DNA of 64,000 bases from Rhodococcus opacus (GTDB lineage: Bacteria > Actinomycetota > Actinomycetes > Mycobacteriales > Mycobacteriaceae), in the NCBI RefSeq assembly GCF_012396235.1, contig NZ_JAAXPA010000007.1:124001-188000 (forward strand), read 5' to 3'. Made by a program: the position numbers and the translations under genes. The notes beneath the pieces were generated by a model, which was given only the letters and a program-made list of their open reading frames with translations, ran no database searches and had not been told where the DNA came from. Below are positions 25,273 to 33,562 of this stretch, piece after piece; the stretch's first letter is position 1; every line of letters starts with the position of its first letter.

Positions 25273-26088
25273 ATGCCGCGCGAACACAGGATGCCGTCCG
25301 GGCATCGAGTGTTCGCGCAGTATGCGCACGCCCCGAATGCCTTGGGCTACTGCGGCCCTCCCGGTTCGGAGCGACTGCAGGCGGTCGCGTGCGGTGCGGC
25401 GCCGGATACCGACGTGGTGGCGTTGGCGAAGCAGTTCAGCGGCGCCTGGCCGTACCAGGAGGTGATCGCCCGGCTCGCCGGAATACCGGACCCCTTGGAC
25501 GAGAGAGTCGTTCGAGCCTACTGGACCTCGGACGAACTCTCCGACCGCGTCGACCGCGCCGAGTTCGGCGCGGCATTGCTCGCCCGCCTCGCGTCGCAGG
25601 CCGGCCACTACTGGAAACACCTCACCGAGGACCTGCTCGGGGAGGCGGCGCCCACCCACAACTTTCACGTGTTCGGCGTGTATCCGTGGTCGCGGCTGCT
25701 GGACACCGGAATGCCGCAGCCGCTGCAGGTTCTCGACTCGTGCCGCATCCGCTGGGGTGAGGTGGTCGGCATCGATCACGACCGGGCCGTCGTCCGGTCG
25801 CGTCGCCTGTCGTGGGACGGCACCCAGCTGTCCCTCGGGCCCGAACAGGACGACCCGGCCGACTACCGCGTGCCCGAAGGTGCTTTCGTCGCCGACCTCA
25901 CCGTGGGTGACCGGGTGGCGGTGCACTGGGATTTCGTGTGCGACCGTCTCGATCCGGATCGGGTGGACCGGTTGCGCGGGCAGACGGAATGGCAACTTGC
26001 ACAGACCAATCAGCGACTGCTTCGGCGAGCGACCCCGACCCCGACCTCACGGAAACGGACCGACACGAACGTTTCCCCGCTACCATGA
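25273..26088 (+). CDS. hydrogenase-associated protein, DUF6390-like
   Basis: A 271-residue protein that I recognise only as the DUF6390 type found beside actinobacterial hydrogenase genes. The first ~150 residues are helical (YAHAPNALGYCGPPGSERL, HYWKHLTEDL, HNFHVFGVYPWSRLL). The last third begins LDSCRIRWGEVVGIDHDRAVV and continues LTVGDRVAVHWDFVCDRLD, reminiscent of the HypC barrel, with a Cys near the HypC Cys2 position. The ATG at 25273 follows a GTG one codon upstream. Last gene of the + strand hyp operon; function unknown. Confidence 0.7.
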   Translation: MPREHRMPSGHRVFAQYAHAPNALGYCGPPGSERLQAVACGAAPDTDVVALAKQFSGAWPYQEVIARLAGIPDPLDERVVRAYWTSDELSDRVDRAEFGAALLARLASQAGHYWKHLTEDLLGEAAPTHNFHVFGVYPWSRLLDTGMPQPLQVLDSCRIRWGEVVGIDHDRAVVRSRRLSWDGTQLSLGPEQDDPADYRVPEGAFVADLTVGDRVAVHWDFVCDRLDPDRVDRLRGQTEWQLAQTNQRLLRRATPTPTSRKRTDTNVSPLP

Positions 26089-26124
26089 CTACAACTCACG
26101 GCCTGTGGCCGGATCGGAGCCGAT

Positions 26125-26625
26125 ATGAAGAAGATCCTGAACTCGTTGTCCGAAGAAGAGTTCGTGCTGATCCGCGAAACCAAGAAGGCGCAGATGGCCG
26201 ACTTGGACGAGGACAAGCTGATCACACTGCACACCCGCATCCGCCGTGCCCGCAACAAGCACGTCAAGCTGTACCGCCAGGAAGGCGCAGTGAAGGTCGC
26301 GGACAAGGGCGCGCGCGGAGCCGGTAAAGCGGCCAACACGCGCAATGCCGACAAGGTGGAAGTCTTCGAGGCAGCACTCAGCAGGGTGAGCGGCCAATTG
26401 GCGACGGCGGCCCGCGCGAGCGCCCGCGAACTGAAAGACGAACGCCTCGCCCGCGCCCGCAGCGACTCCCCGTCCTTCAGCGAACTCGGCGACAGCAACG
26501 GCAAGGTCGGCTCGTCCGGCAAGGAACGCGCCGACGCCACCCGGAAATCATCCGGGCGCAAGAAGTTCGAAGCATCCACCATCGCCGCAGGCGCACGACG
26601 GCAAGCGAAGAAGGACAAGCGGTAA
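26125..26625 (+). CDS. hypothetical charged protein
   Basis: A 166-residue, strongly basic, Lys/Arg/Ala-rich protein. An N-terminal helical region (LSEEEFVLIRETKKAQMADLDEDKL, then HTRIRRARNKHVKLYRQ) is followed by a low-complexity tail ending in RRQAKKDKR. Such tails often contact nucleic acids. No enzyme motif or membrane segment is visible and I do not recognise the family. It lies 36 bases after the DUF6390-like gene and may be read from its own promoter; no link with hydrogenase is evident. Confidence 0.65.
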   Translation: MKKILNSLSEEEFVLIRETKKAQMADLDEDKLITLHTRIRRARNKHVKLYRQEGAVKVADKGARGAGKAANTRNADKVEVFEAALSRVSGQLATAARASARELKDERLARARSDSPSFSELGDSNGKVGSSGKERADATRKSSGRKKFEASTIAAGARRQAKKDKR

Positions 26626-26642
26626 GGCCCCGTCGCCCGTCG

Positions 26643-27410
26643 TCAGACGCGCACCACGCGCATCCCCGCAGCTTCGAAAGACGCGGTCTCCCCGGTGTCT
26701 GCCGAGTCGTCGGTGACGATCGTGGTTCCCGGAGGGATCGGCGCCCACGCATGGAAGGGGCGCTGCCCGAGCTTCGCCGCGTGCGCGAGCACGTACACCT
26801 CATCGGCACGGGCGATCATGATCTCCTTGAGGCGCGTCTGCTCCAGCTCTGCTTCACAGATCCCCAGATCCGCGGTGACGGCGTCCGCGCCGAGAAACGC
26901 GCGATCGAACGTGACGCGTTGGAGCGTGGCCTCGGCCAACGGTCCGACGAACCCCTGACTGAGGTGGCGGAGTGTTCCGCCGATGCACTCGACCCGCACG
27001 GAGTCCGCGTCGGCCAGCGATTCGAGGGCGGTCAGACCGGCCGCGATGACGGTGATGTCGTCGATCTCGCGCAGAAACTCCCCCATCGCACCCACGGTGG
27101 TGCCGGCGTCGAGCAGGATGGTCTCGCCTGGCCGGACCTGGCTCGCGGCCCATTCCGCGATCGCCCGCTTCGCGTCGAATCCCTCGAGAGCGCGCTGGCG
27201 GAGTGACGATTCCTGCTGGGGGTCGAGCGCGATCGCGCCACCGTAGGTCCGGGCGATCAGACCCTGGGACGTGAGCTGACTCAGGTCCCGCCGGATGGTG
27301 GAGGCGGTGACACCGAACTGCGCCGACAGGTCGTCGACGCTGGCCAACCCGCTCGACCGGGCCAGTCGCACGATCTCGGATCGGCGTGCTTCCGACTCGC
27401 GAACCGCCAT
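26643..27410 (-). CDS. DeoR-family transcriptional regulator
   Basis: A 255-residue DeoR regulator: N-terminal HTH (ASVDDLSAQFGVTASTIRRDLSQLTSQGLIARTYGGAI, residues about 20-57) and a C-terminal sugar-phosphate sensor of the ISOCOT fold (ETILLDAGTTVGAMGEFL, then DRAFLGADAVTADLGIC). GGGGGA precedes the ATG. It is last in the - strand acid-sugar operon, 11 bases after the kinase-dehydrogenase fusion. The TGCGC-N5-GCGCA elements at 29674-29720 and 33414-33428 are its likely operators, with a phosphorylated intermediate as effector. Confidence 0.93.
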   Translation of the reverse strand: MAVRESEARRSEIVRLARSSGLASVDDLSAQFGVTASTIRRDLSQLTSQGLIARTYGGAIALDPQQESSLRQRALEGFDAKRAIAEWAASQVRPGETILLDAGTTVGAMGEFLREIDDITVIAAGLTALESLADADSVRVECIGGTLRHLSQGFVGPLAEATLQRVTFDRAFLGADAVTADLGICEAELEQTRLKEIMIARADEVYVLAHAAKLGQRPFHAWAPIPPGTTIVTDDSADTGETASFEAAGMRVVRV

Positions 27411-27421
27411 GTTTCGTCCCC

Positions 27422-29650
27422 CTACTTCACAACCGCTGTGCTGGTTGCCAATTCGGCAGCCTGACGAAGAGCTTCGACCATACTACCGGCCTCGGCAATA
27501 CCCTTGCCTGCGATGTCGAAGGCGGTGCCGTGGTCGACGGACGTCCGGATGACGGGCAGTCCCACCGTGATGTTGACCCCCGCCTCGATGCCGAGGACCT
27601 TCACCGGTCCGTGCCCCTGGTCGTGGTACATCGCCACGATGAGGTCGTAGTCGCCGCGCCCCGCGAGGAAGAACGCGGTATCCGCCGGCAAGGGTCCGTG
27701 GACTTCGATACCGTCCGCCTTCAGCACCTCGACCGCGGGAATGATCTTCTGCTCCTCTTCCCCGTAGCCGAACAGCCCGTGCTCGCCGGCGTGCGGGTTG
27801 ATGCCGCACACCCCGATCTTCGGCTCCGGGATACCGGAGCGCACCAGCGCGTCGTGCCCACGCCGGATCGTCCGCTCGACGAGCCCGGGTTCGATCTTCG
27901 CGACGGCGTCGAGCAGGCCGATGTGGGTGGTCACGTGGATCACCTTCAGCTTGGGCGTCGACAGCATCATGGACACCTCCTCCGTGCCGGTGAGGTGCGC
28001 GAGAAGTTCCGTGTGCCCCGGGAAGATGTGGCCGGCGGCGTGCAGCGCCTCCTTGTTGAGCGGGGCCGTGCAGATCGCCTGCACCTCCCCGCGTACCGCG
28101 AGTTCGCTGGCGACGCGGATGTACTCGTAGGCCGCGTGACCGGCGACCGAGGACAGTTCGCCCCACGGCAGGTCGTCGGGAAGGAGGTCGAGATCGATGA
28201 CGTTGACGCGCCCGGGTACCGACTGCGCGTCCGCGACCGACTCGACGGTCACGATGTCGACGTCGATGCCGAGCACATTCGCCGCGAGACGAAGCCGCTT
28301 CGCGTCGCCGATGACGACCGGTGTGCACCAGGACCGGGTGGCCTCGTCCAGCAAGGCGGGAACGATCACCTCGGGGCCGATTCCGGCGCCGTCGCCCATG
28401 GTGACGGCGACGACGGGAAGGTTCGCGGTATCAGTTGACGCTGTCATGTGAGGTCCTCGCTGTGTGGGGGTGTGGGTGGGCGGCTGAGCGCCGCGCAGGT
28501 AGGCCGTGATCGCGGCGAGACTGGTCGCGTCGCCGAAGCTGCCGGGCCTCGTGACGACTCGCCGTCCGTCGGACGCCAGGGAGGCGACGGCGCCGTGGTG
28601 CACTTCGTGGACCGGCCGAAGCGACGTGATCCCCAGCGCGTCGACGACGGCGCGGGCCGTCTCACCGCCGGTGAGCACGAGGTCGGCTCGGCGGTCGTTC
28701 TGCAGGGCCGCGACCAGCCGTCCGAGCGCCGCCGACAACGCCCGGGCATTCGACGGCTCCACGTCGCCGGAGACCGTCACGACCGCAGGACCGTCGTCGA
28801 GAACGTGCCGCAGGGGTGTCGGGTCCACATCGCCGCGGAGAAGTTGCGACGCGTCGACCGGCACGTGCCGCACACCGTCGGCGACCAGCGACGCAACCTG
28901 TTGCACGGCAACGGGTTCTGCGGTCCCGACGACGATCAGGACGGATTCCGCCCGCCTGGTCGCTGTGGTGGGGACGTGTCGGAGCGGCAGCGTGCGGGCC
29001 ACCGCCGCCGCGAGGGCGGAAGTCCCGACCAGTCGCACTCCGGGGATTGCCCGGCAGGCGTGGACGATCGAGTGGAGATCCTCGTCGGTCTCGACGTCGC
29101 AGATCGCGATGGCGCCGGCGGACACCGCGCGGGCGAGCGCCCGTTCGACACCGGGACCGCGGTGCACGCACTGCGTGGGACTGTCCGGAAAGAGTTCGGC
29201 TATCGACTCCGGCGGCGGCGTGGATTCCGCCGACCACACCCCGGCCCGGTGGAGCGGCGTCGCTCCGACGTGCACGACGCCGTGGCGAACGGTCCGGCCG
29301 AGCGCCGGCAGCCCTGCTGCGACGACCACCGGACCGGTGTCGGCGAGGATTCCCACCTCGGGCCCGATGTTTCCGCGGAGGAGTGAGTCGATCTTCTTCA
29401 CCACGAGCGCATCGGACGGAACTCGGGCGAGCGCGTGCCGAACCGCGCGTGCCGCATCCTCCGGGCTCATCGACCGCGTATCGAGATCCGCGATGACGAC
29501 TCCGCCCGGTTCATGCGTTTCGGCGGCGCCGAGAAGGAGCGATACGGGCGCACTCCGATCGAGGAACGCGCTCGCCACTTCGGCGGCACCGGACAGGTCG
29601 TCGGCGAAGACCGCGACGGTCGGATCGGATCCGATCGATTTCGGTCTCAT
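27422..29650 (-). CDS. four-carbon acid sugar kinase (DUF1537) fused to PdxA-type dehydrogenase
   Basis: One uninterrupted 742-residue frame. Residues ~1-385 are a four-carbon acid sugar kinase (DtnK/OtnK type: VAVFADDLSGAAEVA, VVKKIDSLLRGNIGPE, LVLTGGETARAVVDALG). Residues ~402-742 are a PdxA-family dehydrogenase (VVAVTMGDGAGIGPEV, PLNKEALHAAGHIFPGHTE, metal His in THIGLLDA and MYHDQGHGPVK). In the known D-threonate and erythronate routes a separate kinase makes the 4-phosphate and PdxA2 oxidises it to dihydroxyacetone phosphate and CO2; here both steps are on one chain. An internal ATG at 28447 has its own ribosome site. The start at 29650 is the first Met before the kinase domain. Confidence 0.88.
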   Translation of the reverse strand: MRPKSIGSDPTVAVFADDLSGAAEVASAFLDRSAPVSLLLGAAETHEPGGVVIADLDTRSMSPEDAARAVRHALARVPSDALVVKKIDSLLRGNIGPEVGILADTGPVVVAAGLPALGRTVRHGVVHVGATPLHRAGVWSAESTPPPESIAELFPDSPTQCVHRGPGVERALARAVSAGAIAICDVETDEDLHSIVHACRAIPGVRLVGTSALAAAVARTLPLRHVPTTATRRAESVLIVVGTAEPVAVQQVASLVADGVRHVPVDASQLLRGDVDPTPLRHVLDDGPAVVTVSGDVEPSNARALSAALGRLVAALQNDRRADLVLTGGETARAVVDALGITSLRPVHEVHHGAVASLASDGRRVVTRPGSFGDATSLAAITAYLRGAQPPTHTPTQRGPHMTASTDTANLPVVAVTMGDGAGIGPEVIVPALLDEATRSWCTPVVIGDAKRLRLAANVLGIDVDIVTVESVADAQSVPGRVNVIDLDLLPDDLPWGELSSVAGHAAYEYIRVASELAVRGEVQAICTAPLNKEALHAAGHIFPGHTELLAHLTGTEEVSMMLSTPKLKVIHVTTHIGLLDAVAKIEPGLVERTIRRGHDALVRSGIPEPKIGVCGINPHAGEHGLFGYGEEEQKIIPAVEVLKADGIEVHGPLPADTAFFLAGRGDYDLIVAMYHDQGHGPVKVLGIEAGVNITVGLPVIRTSVDHGTAFDIAGKGIAEAGSMVEALRQAAELATSTAVVK
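28454..28458 (-). promoter_or_regulatory. pdxA: internal ribosome-binding site before the PdxA domain
   Basis: GAGGA on the - strand ends 6 bases before an in-frame ATG at 28447 at the start of the dehydrogenase domain. The site would allow a separate 341-residue PdxA2 to be made in addition to the fusion. Confidence 0.6.
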
Positions 29651-29673
29651 GATGCCGCCTTCGCCCGGGAATC

Positions 29674-29720
29674 TGCGCGTTTCGTGCATTTCATGGTAGC
29701 AGTTTTGCGCGTTACGCGCA
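29674..29720. promoter_or_regulatory. paired DeoR-type operators before the kinase-dehydrogenase gene
   Basis: TGCGCGTTACGCGCA (29706-29720, a perfect dyad apart from the central T) and TGCGCGTTTCGTGCA (29674-29688, one arm mismatched) are two copies of one motif, 32 bases apart centre to centre. They lie 24-70 bases upstream of the kinase start and share the TGCGC-N5-GCGCA pattern with 33414-33428. Confidence 0.7.
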
Positions 29721-29726
29721 GACTGT

Positions 29727-30416
29727 TCACAGGGATGCTCCCGCGCACTGCACGATCGCCTGACCCGTGATGCTTCCGCCGTACGGTCCCAGGAGGAATC
29801 CGATCAGTCCTGCCACCTCGCCGGGGGCGATGAATCGACCGAGCGGCGGGACCCGCGGAGGCGTCGACGTGCGAGCCGGATCGTTCAGCATCGGAGTGTC
29901 CGTCGGACCGGGGGCAACCACGTTGACAGTGATCGCCCGGTCCACCAACTCCGCAGCCCAGGACCGCGACATTCCCACGAGTGCCGACTTGGTGGCGACG
30001 TACTGACTCTTGCCCGCCGCTCCGGACATCGTGCGGCTGCCGACCAGGACCACCCGGCCGCCGTTGCGCATCGACGGAGCGAGCGCATTGACGAGAACCT
30101 CCGCGGCTGCGACGTGAATCCGCCACATCTTCAGGCCGTCGTCGACCTGCAGTTTCCCGAGAGGTGCTGAGGATTGCAGGCCGGCGGCGTGCACGACGGC
30201 GTCCACCGAACCGGCGGCGGCCGCGTGCTCCGAGAGTGCGTCGAGGTCGCCGAGATCGACGGCCGTCCAGGAGAATCGGTCGTCGTCGATGCCGGGGTCG
30301 CGTCGGCTGAATCCGGTGACCGACCATCCGTCGCCGAGAAGCTGCCGGGCGGTGGCGGCGCCGATGCCGGAGCTGACCCCGGTCACGACCGCACGCTTCG
30401 AGTCGCCGTGCGTCAC
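29727..30416 (-). CDS. short-chain dehydrogenase/reductase
   Basis: A 229-residue SDR. The cofactor loop is TGVSSGIGAATARQL, VVHAAGLQSS replaces NNAG, and the catalytic set is Ser (VLVGSRT) with Tyr-x3-Lys (QYVATKSA). PGPTDTPML follows. It starts with GTG overlapping the stop of the sialidase-like gene (GTGA) and is therefore co-translated with it. Probably oxidises or reduces a sugar or sugar-acid hydroxyl in the DeoR-controlled pathway; the cofactor preference is not clear. Confidence 0.88.
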   Translation of the reverse strand: MTHGDSKRAVVTGVSSGIGAATARQLLGDGWSVTGFSRRDPGIDDDRFSWTAVDLGDLDALSEHAAAAGSVDAVVHAAGLQSSAPLGKLQVDDGLKMWRIHVAAAEVLVNALAPSMRNGGRVVLVGSRTMSGAAGKSQYVATKSALVGMSRSWAAELVDRAITVNVVAPGPTDTPMLNDPARTSTPPRVPPLGRFIAPGEVAGLIGFLLGPYGGSITGQAIVQCAGASL

Positions 30417-31639
30417 GACCGGCCCCCGTCGGCGACCCAGGCCTGATCGAGCTCGACGTACTCGATCGCCTGCCGGAACCGGGTGAACGCGACGTGCAGG
30501 CGGCCGTCGTTCCCGGCGGTGATGCTGGGGTACGAGTACTCGCGGTTCAGCCCGTCACGAGAATTGTTGGACAGGCAGTACCCGTCGCCGATCTCGATGT
30601 CGCGGCGAACCGGCCACGTCCGGCCCCCGTCCTCGGACATCGCCAGCGTCATCGGGGCGCGGGGCGCACCCCAGAACGCGCTGCGACTGTCCCCGTCGTC
30701 GAGCGGCTCGAGCTCCGGGTCCGCCTGCTCGGGCACCCCGTCGGCGAGACCGTCGTCGTCGATCTCGTCGTACAGGGACGTCCGCCGCGCGGTGGCGTTC
30801 GCCGCGCTGGACTCGTTGAACACCAGGGCGAGACGGTCGCCCGGAAGCACGACGAACTGGATGGACGAGTTGTTGTTGGGAAGCTCGGTGGCCTCCGGCT
30901 CGGTCCAGGTATCGCCGTCGTCCGTCGAGACGCTGCGGTAGATCGAGTCCGCCCAGCGGCTGCGATAGAGGGCCACGAGGGTGCCGCCGGCGAGGCGGCC
31001 GATGTTCATGTGCACGCAGCCGACGCTGCCCGGCACAGTCACCTCGCGCCAGGAGTCGCCGTGATCGTCGGAGATCATCACGCTGCTGTAGTCGCGATCG
31101 CCCACCCACTTGCGGCCCTCGATGCGGACGCAGTGGAACACGGGGAGCAGGAGCCGCCCGGTCGGGAGTGCGACCACCGGCTGTCGCACGAACACACCCC
31201 CGGCGTCGGTCTCCGGCAGCAGCGTGTGCGCCTCGCCCCACGTTCGGCCGCCGTCGGCGGAGATGCGCCGCATGACCCGAGCGGTGTCCTGGTTGCCGGC
31301 GTGCTGGGACGTCCACAGGAGCCACACGGTTTCCGTATTCGTCACGTGGAGAACAGGATTCTGTTCCGAACGAGTCGGATCGTCGGACAGCTGCACCGGC
31401 TCCGACCAAGCGTCTGCATCCGGGGCGAGCCGGGAGAACCAGACGCTGATGTCCGGCACGCCCTCCTGGGTGCCCGCGAACCACACGCATCCGAGGGATC
31501 CGTCCGGCAGGACGGTGAGATTCGCCGCGTGGTTCTGCACCTGCGGTGCGGGAAGCAGGGCGTCGCGTCGACCCGCCTCGACGTCACGGACGACGCCGTC
31601 GGTGGATCGGGTATCGGTTGCGGGACTCGGTGTGGTCAT
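30413..31639 (-). CDS. sialidase/BNR-repeat family protein, cytoplasmic
   Basis: A 408-residue six-bladed beta-propeller of the BNR/sialidase superfamily. Four Asp-box repeats are visible (SADGGRTW, SDDHGDSW, STDDGDTW, SEDGGRTW). Candidate active-site residues include the Arg of FVRQPVVALPTGRLLLP, and YSYPSITAG occupies the position of the nucleophile Tyr region. There is no signal peptide, so it acts inside the cell on an imported glycoside or modified acid sugar. It stands between the transporter's binding-protein gene and the SDR. The true substrate need not be sialic acid. Confidence 0.82.
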   Translation of the reverse strand: MTTPSPATDTRSTDGVVRDVEAGRRDALLPAPQVQNHAANLTVLPDGSLGCVWFAGTQEGVPDISVWFSRLAPDADAWSEPVQLSDDPTRSEQNPVLHVTNTETVWLLWTSQHAGNQDTARVMRRISADGGRTWGEAHTLLPETDAGGVFVRQPVVALPTGRLLLPVFHCVRIEGRKWVGDRDYSSVMISDDHGDSWREVTVPGSVGCVHMNIGRLAGGTLVALYRSRWADSIYRSVSTDDGDTWTEPEATELPNNNSSIQFVVLPGDRLALVFNESSAANATARRTSLYDEIDDDGLADGVPEQADPELEPLDDGDSRSAFWGAPRAPMTLAMSEDGGRTWPVRRDIEIGDGYCLSNNSRDGLNREYSYPSITAGNDGRLHVAFTRFRQAIEYVELDQAWVADGGRS

Positions 31640-31699
31640 CTGCGTCTCCAGTGCGTGGATAGGGGCGGGCGAGTTCTCGGTGCGGCGGTCACGTCACGT

Positions 31700-33274
31700 C
31701 TAGGCACGCAGCGCCGCGACACTGAGGTCATAGGAGTTCGTGGGGCGCAGCGCGACACCGTCGATCCGTGAGCGGCGCGCGAGAACCGCTTTCGGAACGA
31801 ACGCCCACAGGCACGGGCACGTGTCCCAGATCTGGCGCTGCGCGTCCGCGAGGAGTTCGGCGCGCCGGACGGCGTCGGCCTCCTCCGAGGCCTGGGTGAT
31901 GGTCCGGGTGATCTCGGGAAAGATGTACCCGTGGTAGGTATCCCGGGTCTCTTCCTTCTCCGCGGTGCCGGCGTACATGCCCTGCATGATGGTGAGGGCC
32001 AGACCGGTCGGGCTCGGGAAGCCGTTGCCCAGCACGTCCCAGTCGCCGACCTTGCCCTGCCGCCACTGCGAGATGTCGCCACCGGGTTCGAACTGCTGGA
32101 GAGTGGTTCGCACGCCGACCGCGGACAGCATCTGCAGCACCGACTCCATGATGTCGGTGTCGGCCGCGAACTCGCCTGTCTCCCAGATGATCTTCAACTC
32201 CAGATCCCGGATCCCGAGAGCGTCGAGTTCGCCGCGGGCGCGGGCGGGGTCGTAGCTGTACTCACCGGTCTCGACGGCACCGTCGAGAGTGAGGGGAATG
32301 ACGCCGCGCGACTGGGTGGCGGAGCCCTGCAGAACCTGGTCGACGAGGGCGCGCCCGTCGATCGCATACGTCAGCGCCCTGCGCACCCGCGCGTCGGCCA
32401 GCGGGTGCCCCTGGGGTTTCCGGAAATTGAAGAAGAGCTGATTGAGCCGGACACCGTCGATCCGATCGATCGCCACACCCGACAGTCCGGCGAGCTGGTC
32501 GGCCGCATCCGGGGTGATGCTGTCGATCACGTCGACCTCCCCACTCCGCAACGTCACGACGCGGTTCGACTCGTCCGGAACGAAGCGGACGCGCACCGAT
32601 TCGATCTGTGCCGGTGTTCCCCAGTAGTTCTCGTTGCGAACCAGGGTGTAGTTTCCGGTGCCGCGATCGCTCTCCGTCACGAGGTACGGTCCGGATCCCA
32701 CCCCGGACTGCAGTTCCTCCGGCACGTTCGCGGCCGCCGGGGTGATGAGGATGTTCGACATGAGGTAGTCGAGGACCGGGACGGGTCGCTGGGTGTTCAG
32801 GGTGAAGCTGGTGTCGTCGATCTGCTCGACCGTGGGCCATTCGGGAAAGAACCCCCCGACGAAGGAGCCGTCGACCTGGCTGTACATCTGGAGGGCTGTC
32901 GCGACGTCCCGAACCTGCACCGGGGTGCCGTCCGAGTACCGGATGCCGGGACGCAGGTGCACGAACCACTGGGTGGGTGCGACGAGTTCGAACCGGTCGG
33001 CCAGCACCAGCTGGGGGCGCAGGTCCCGGTCGATCTCGGTGAGGGCCTGCCGCACTCCCCGCTGCACCGTCAGCGCGGCATCGAATTGGTTCAGCTTATT
33101 GTCGAGGCTCACGAGCGAGCGGTTGAGGGCCAGGCTCACGGTCTTCGGTCCGGGCGTTCCGGTCGGCGTCGCACATCCCGCCGCGGATCCGAGCGTGAGG
33201 CCGGCTCCGAGCAGGAGACCCGACCTGAGCAGCGTTCTCCTCGAAAAGCGCTGTTCGAAAAGAGAATTGGTCAT
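31700..33274 (-). CDS. ABC transporter substrate-binding lipoprotein, family 5
   Basis: A 524-residue dipeptide/nickel-type (SBP_bac_5) solute-binding protein. The N-terminus has a twin-arginine motif (SRRTLLRSGLL) and a lipobox (GSAAGC), so it is probably exported by Tat and lipidated. The typical RPGIRYSDGTPVQVRDV segment and the DARVRRALTYAIDG motif are present. The second of two adjacent ATGs (33274) has the better spacing to GAGAGG. It is divergent from the permease genes, with matching operators in between. The cargo is probably the acid sugar or glycoside processed by the neighbours. Confidence 0.93.
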   Translation of the reverse strand: MTNSLFEQRFSRRTLLRSGLLLGAGLTLGSAAGCATPTGTPGPKTVSLALNRSLVSLDNKLNQFDAALTVQRGVRQALTEIDRDLRPQLVLADRFELVAPTQWFVHLRPGIRYSDGTPVQVRDVATALQMYSQVDGSFVGGFFPEWPTVEQIDDTSFTLNTQRPVPVLDYLMSNILITPAAANVPEELQSGVGSGPYLVTESDRGTGNYTLVRNENYWGTPAQIESVRVRFVPDESNRVVTLRSGEVDVIDSITPDAADQLAGLSGVAIDRIDGVRLNQLFFNFRKPQGHPLADARVRRALTYAIDGRALVDQVLQGSATQSRGVIPLTLDGAVETGEYSYDPARARGELDALGIRDLELKIIWETGEFAADTDIMESVLQMLSAVGVRTTLQQFEPGGDISQWRQGKVGDWDVLGNGFPSPTGLALTIMQGMYAGTAEKEETRDTYHGYIFPEITRTITQASEEADAVRRAELLADAQRQIWDTCPCLWAFVPKAVLARRSRIDGVALRPTNSYDLSVAALRA

Positions 33275-33562
33275 CATCGACCTCTCGGGACTATGGGTAT
33301 GGGGCGCAGCGATCAGGCACGGCGCGAGGTGGTTGCCCACCAGGCGATGTGATCGCCGGCACATCCGAACTCTACTCAGAGTTGCTTGAGATGCGCAAGA
33401 TGGCGGCAAGACTTGCGCACAACGCGCATTAGTGCGATTGTGAGCTGAGTTACAAATGAAGCTGCTGTACCCGACACGCCGCGGTGTCGACACCTCCATC
33501 GCCGGCGTTATCGAAAGGTCGACGATGACCCCTCACGCAGACACCGAACGGCCGGTGACCTC
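33275..33562. other. 288-bp divergent promoter region of the ABC transporter
   Basis: It separates the binding-protein gene (-) from the permease gene (+). The only clear structure is the cluster of TGCGC-type dyads at 33392-33428; the rest shows no gene or RNA feature. Confidence 0.6.
33392..33428. promoter_or_regulatory. DeoR-type operator cluster before the ABC transporter
   Basis: TGCGCACAACGCGCA (33414-33428) follows the same TGCGC-N5-GCGCA pattern as the sites before the kinase-dehydrogenase gene. A second, overlapping dyad TGCGCAAG (33392-33399) / CTTGCGCA (33412-33419) gives three half-sites. The region lies about 120 bases upstream of the binding-protein gene and 135 bases upstream of the permease gene. 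Confidence 0.68.

Noticed and set aside
31931..33352. 473-codon + strand frame opposite the binding-protein gene
   Set aside because: Shadow frame; the - strand lipoprotein has a signal peptide, lipobox and family motifs.
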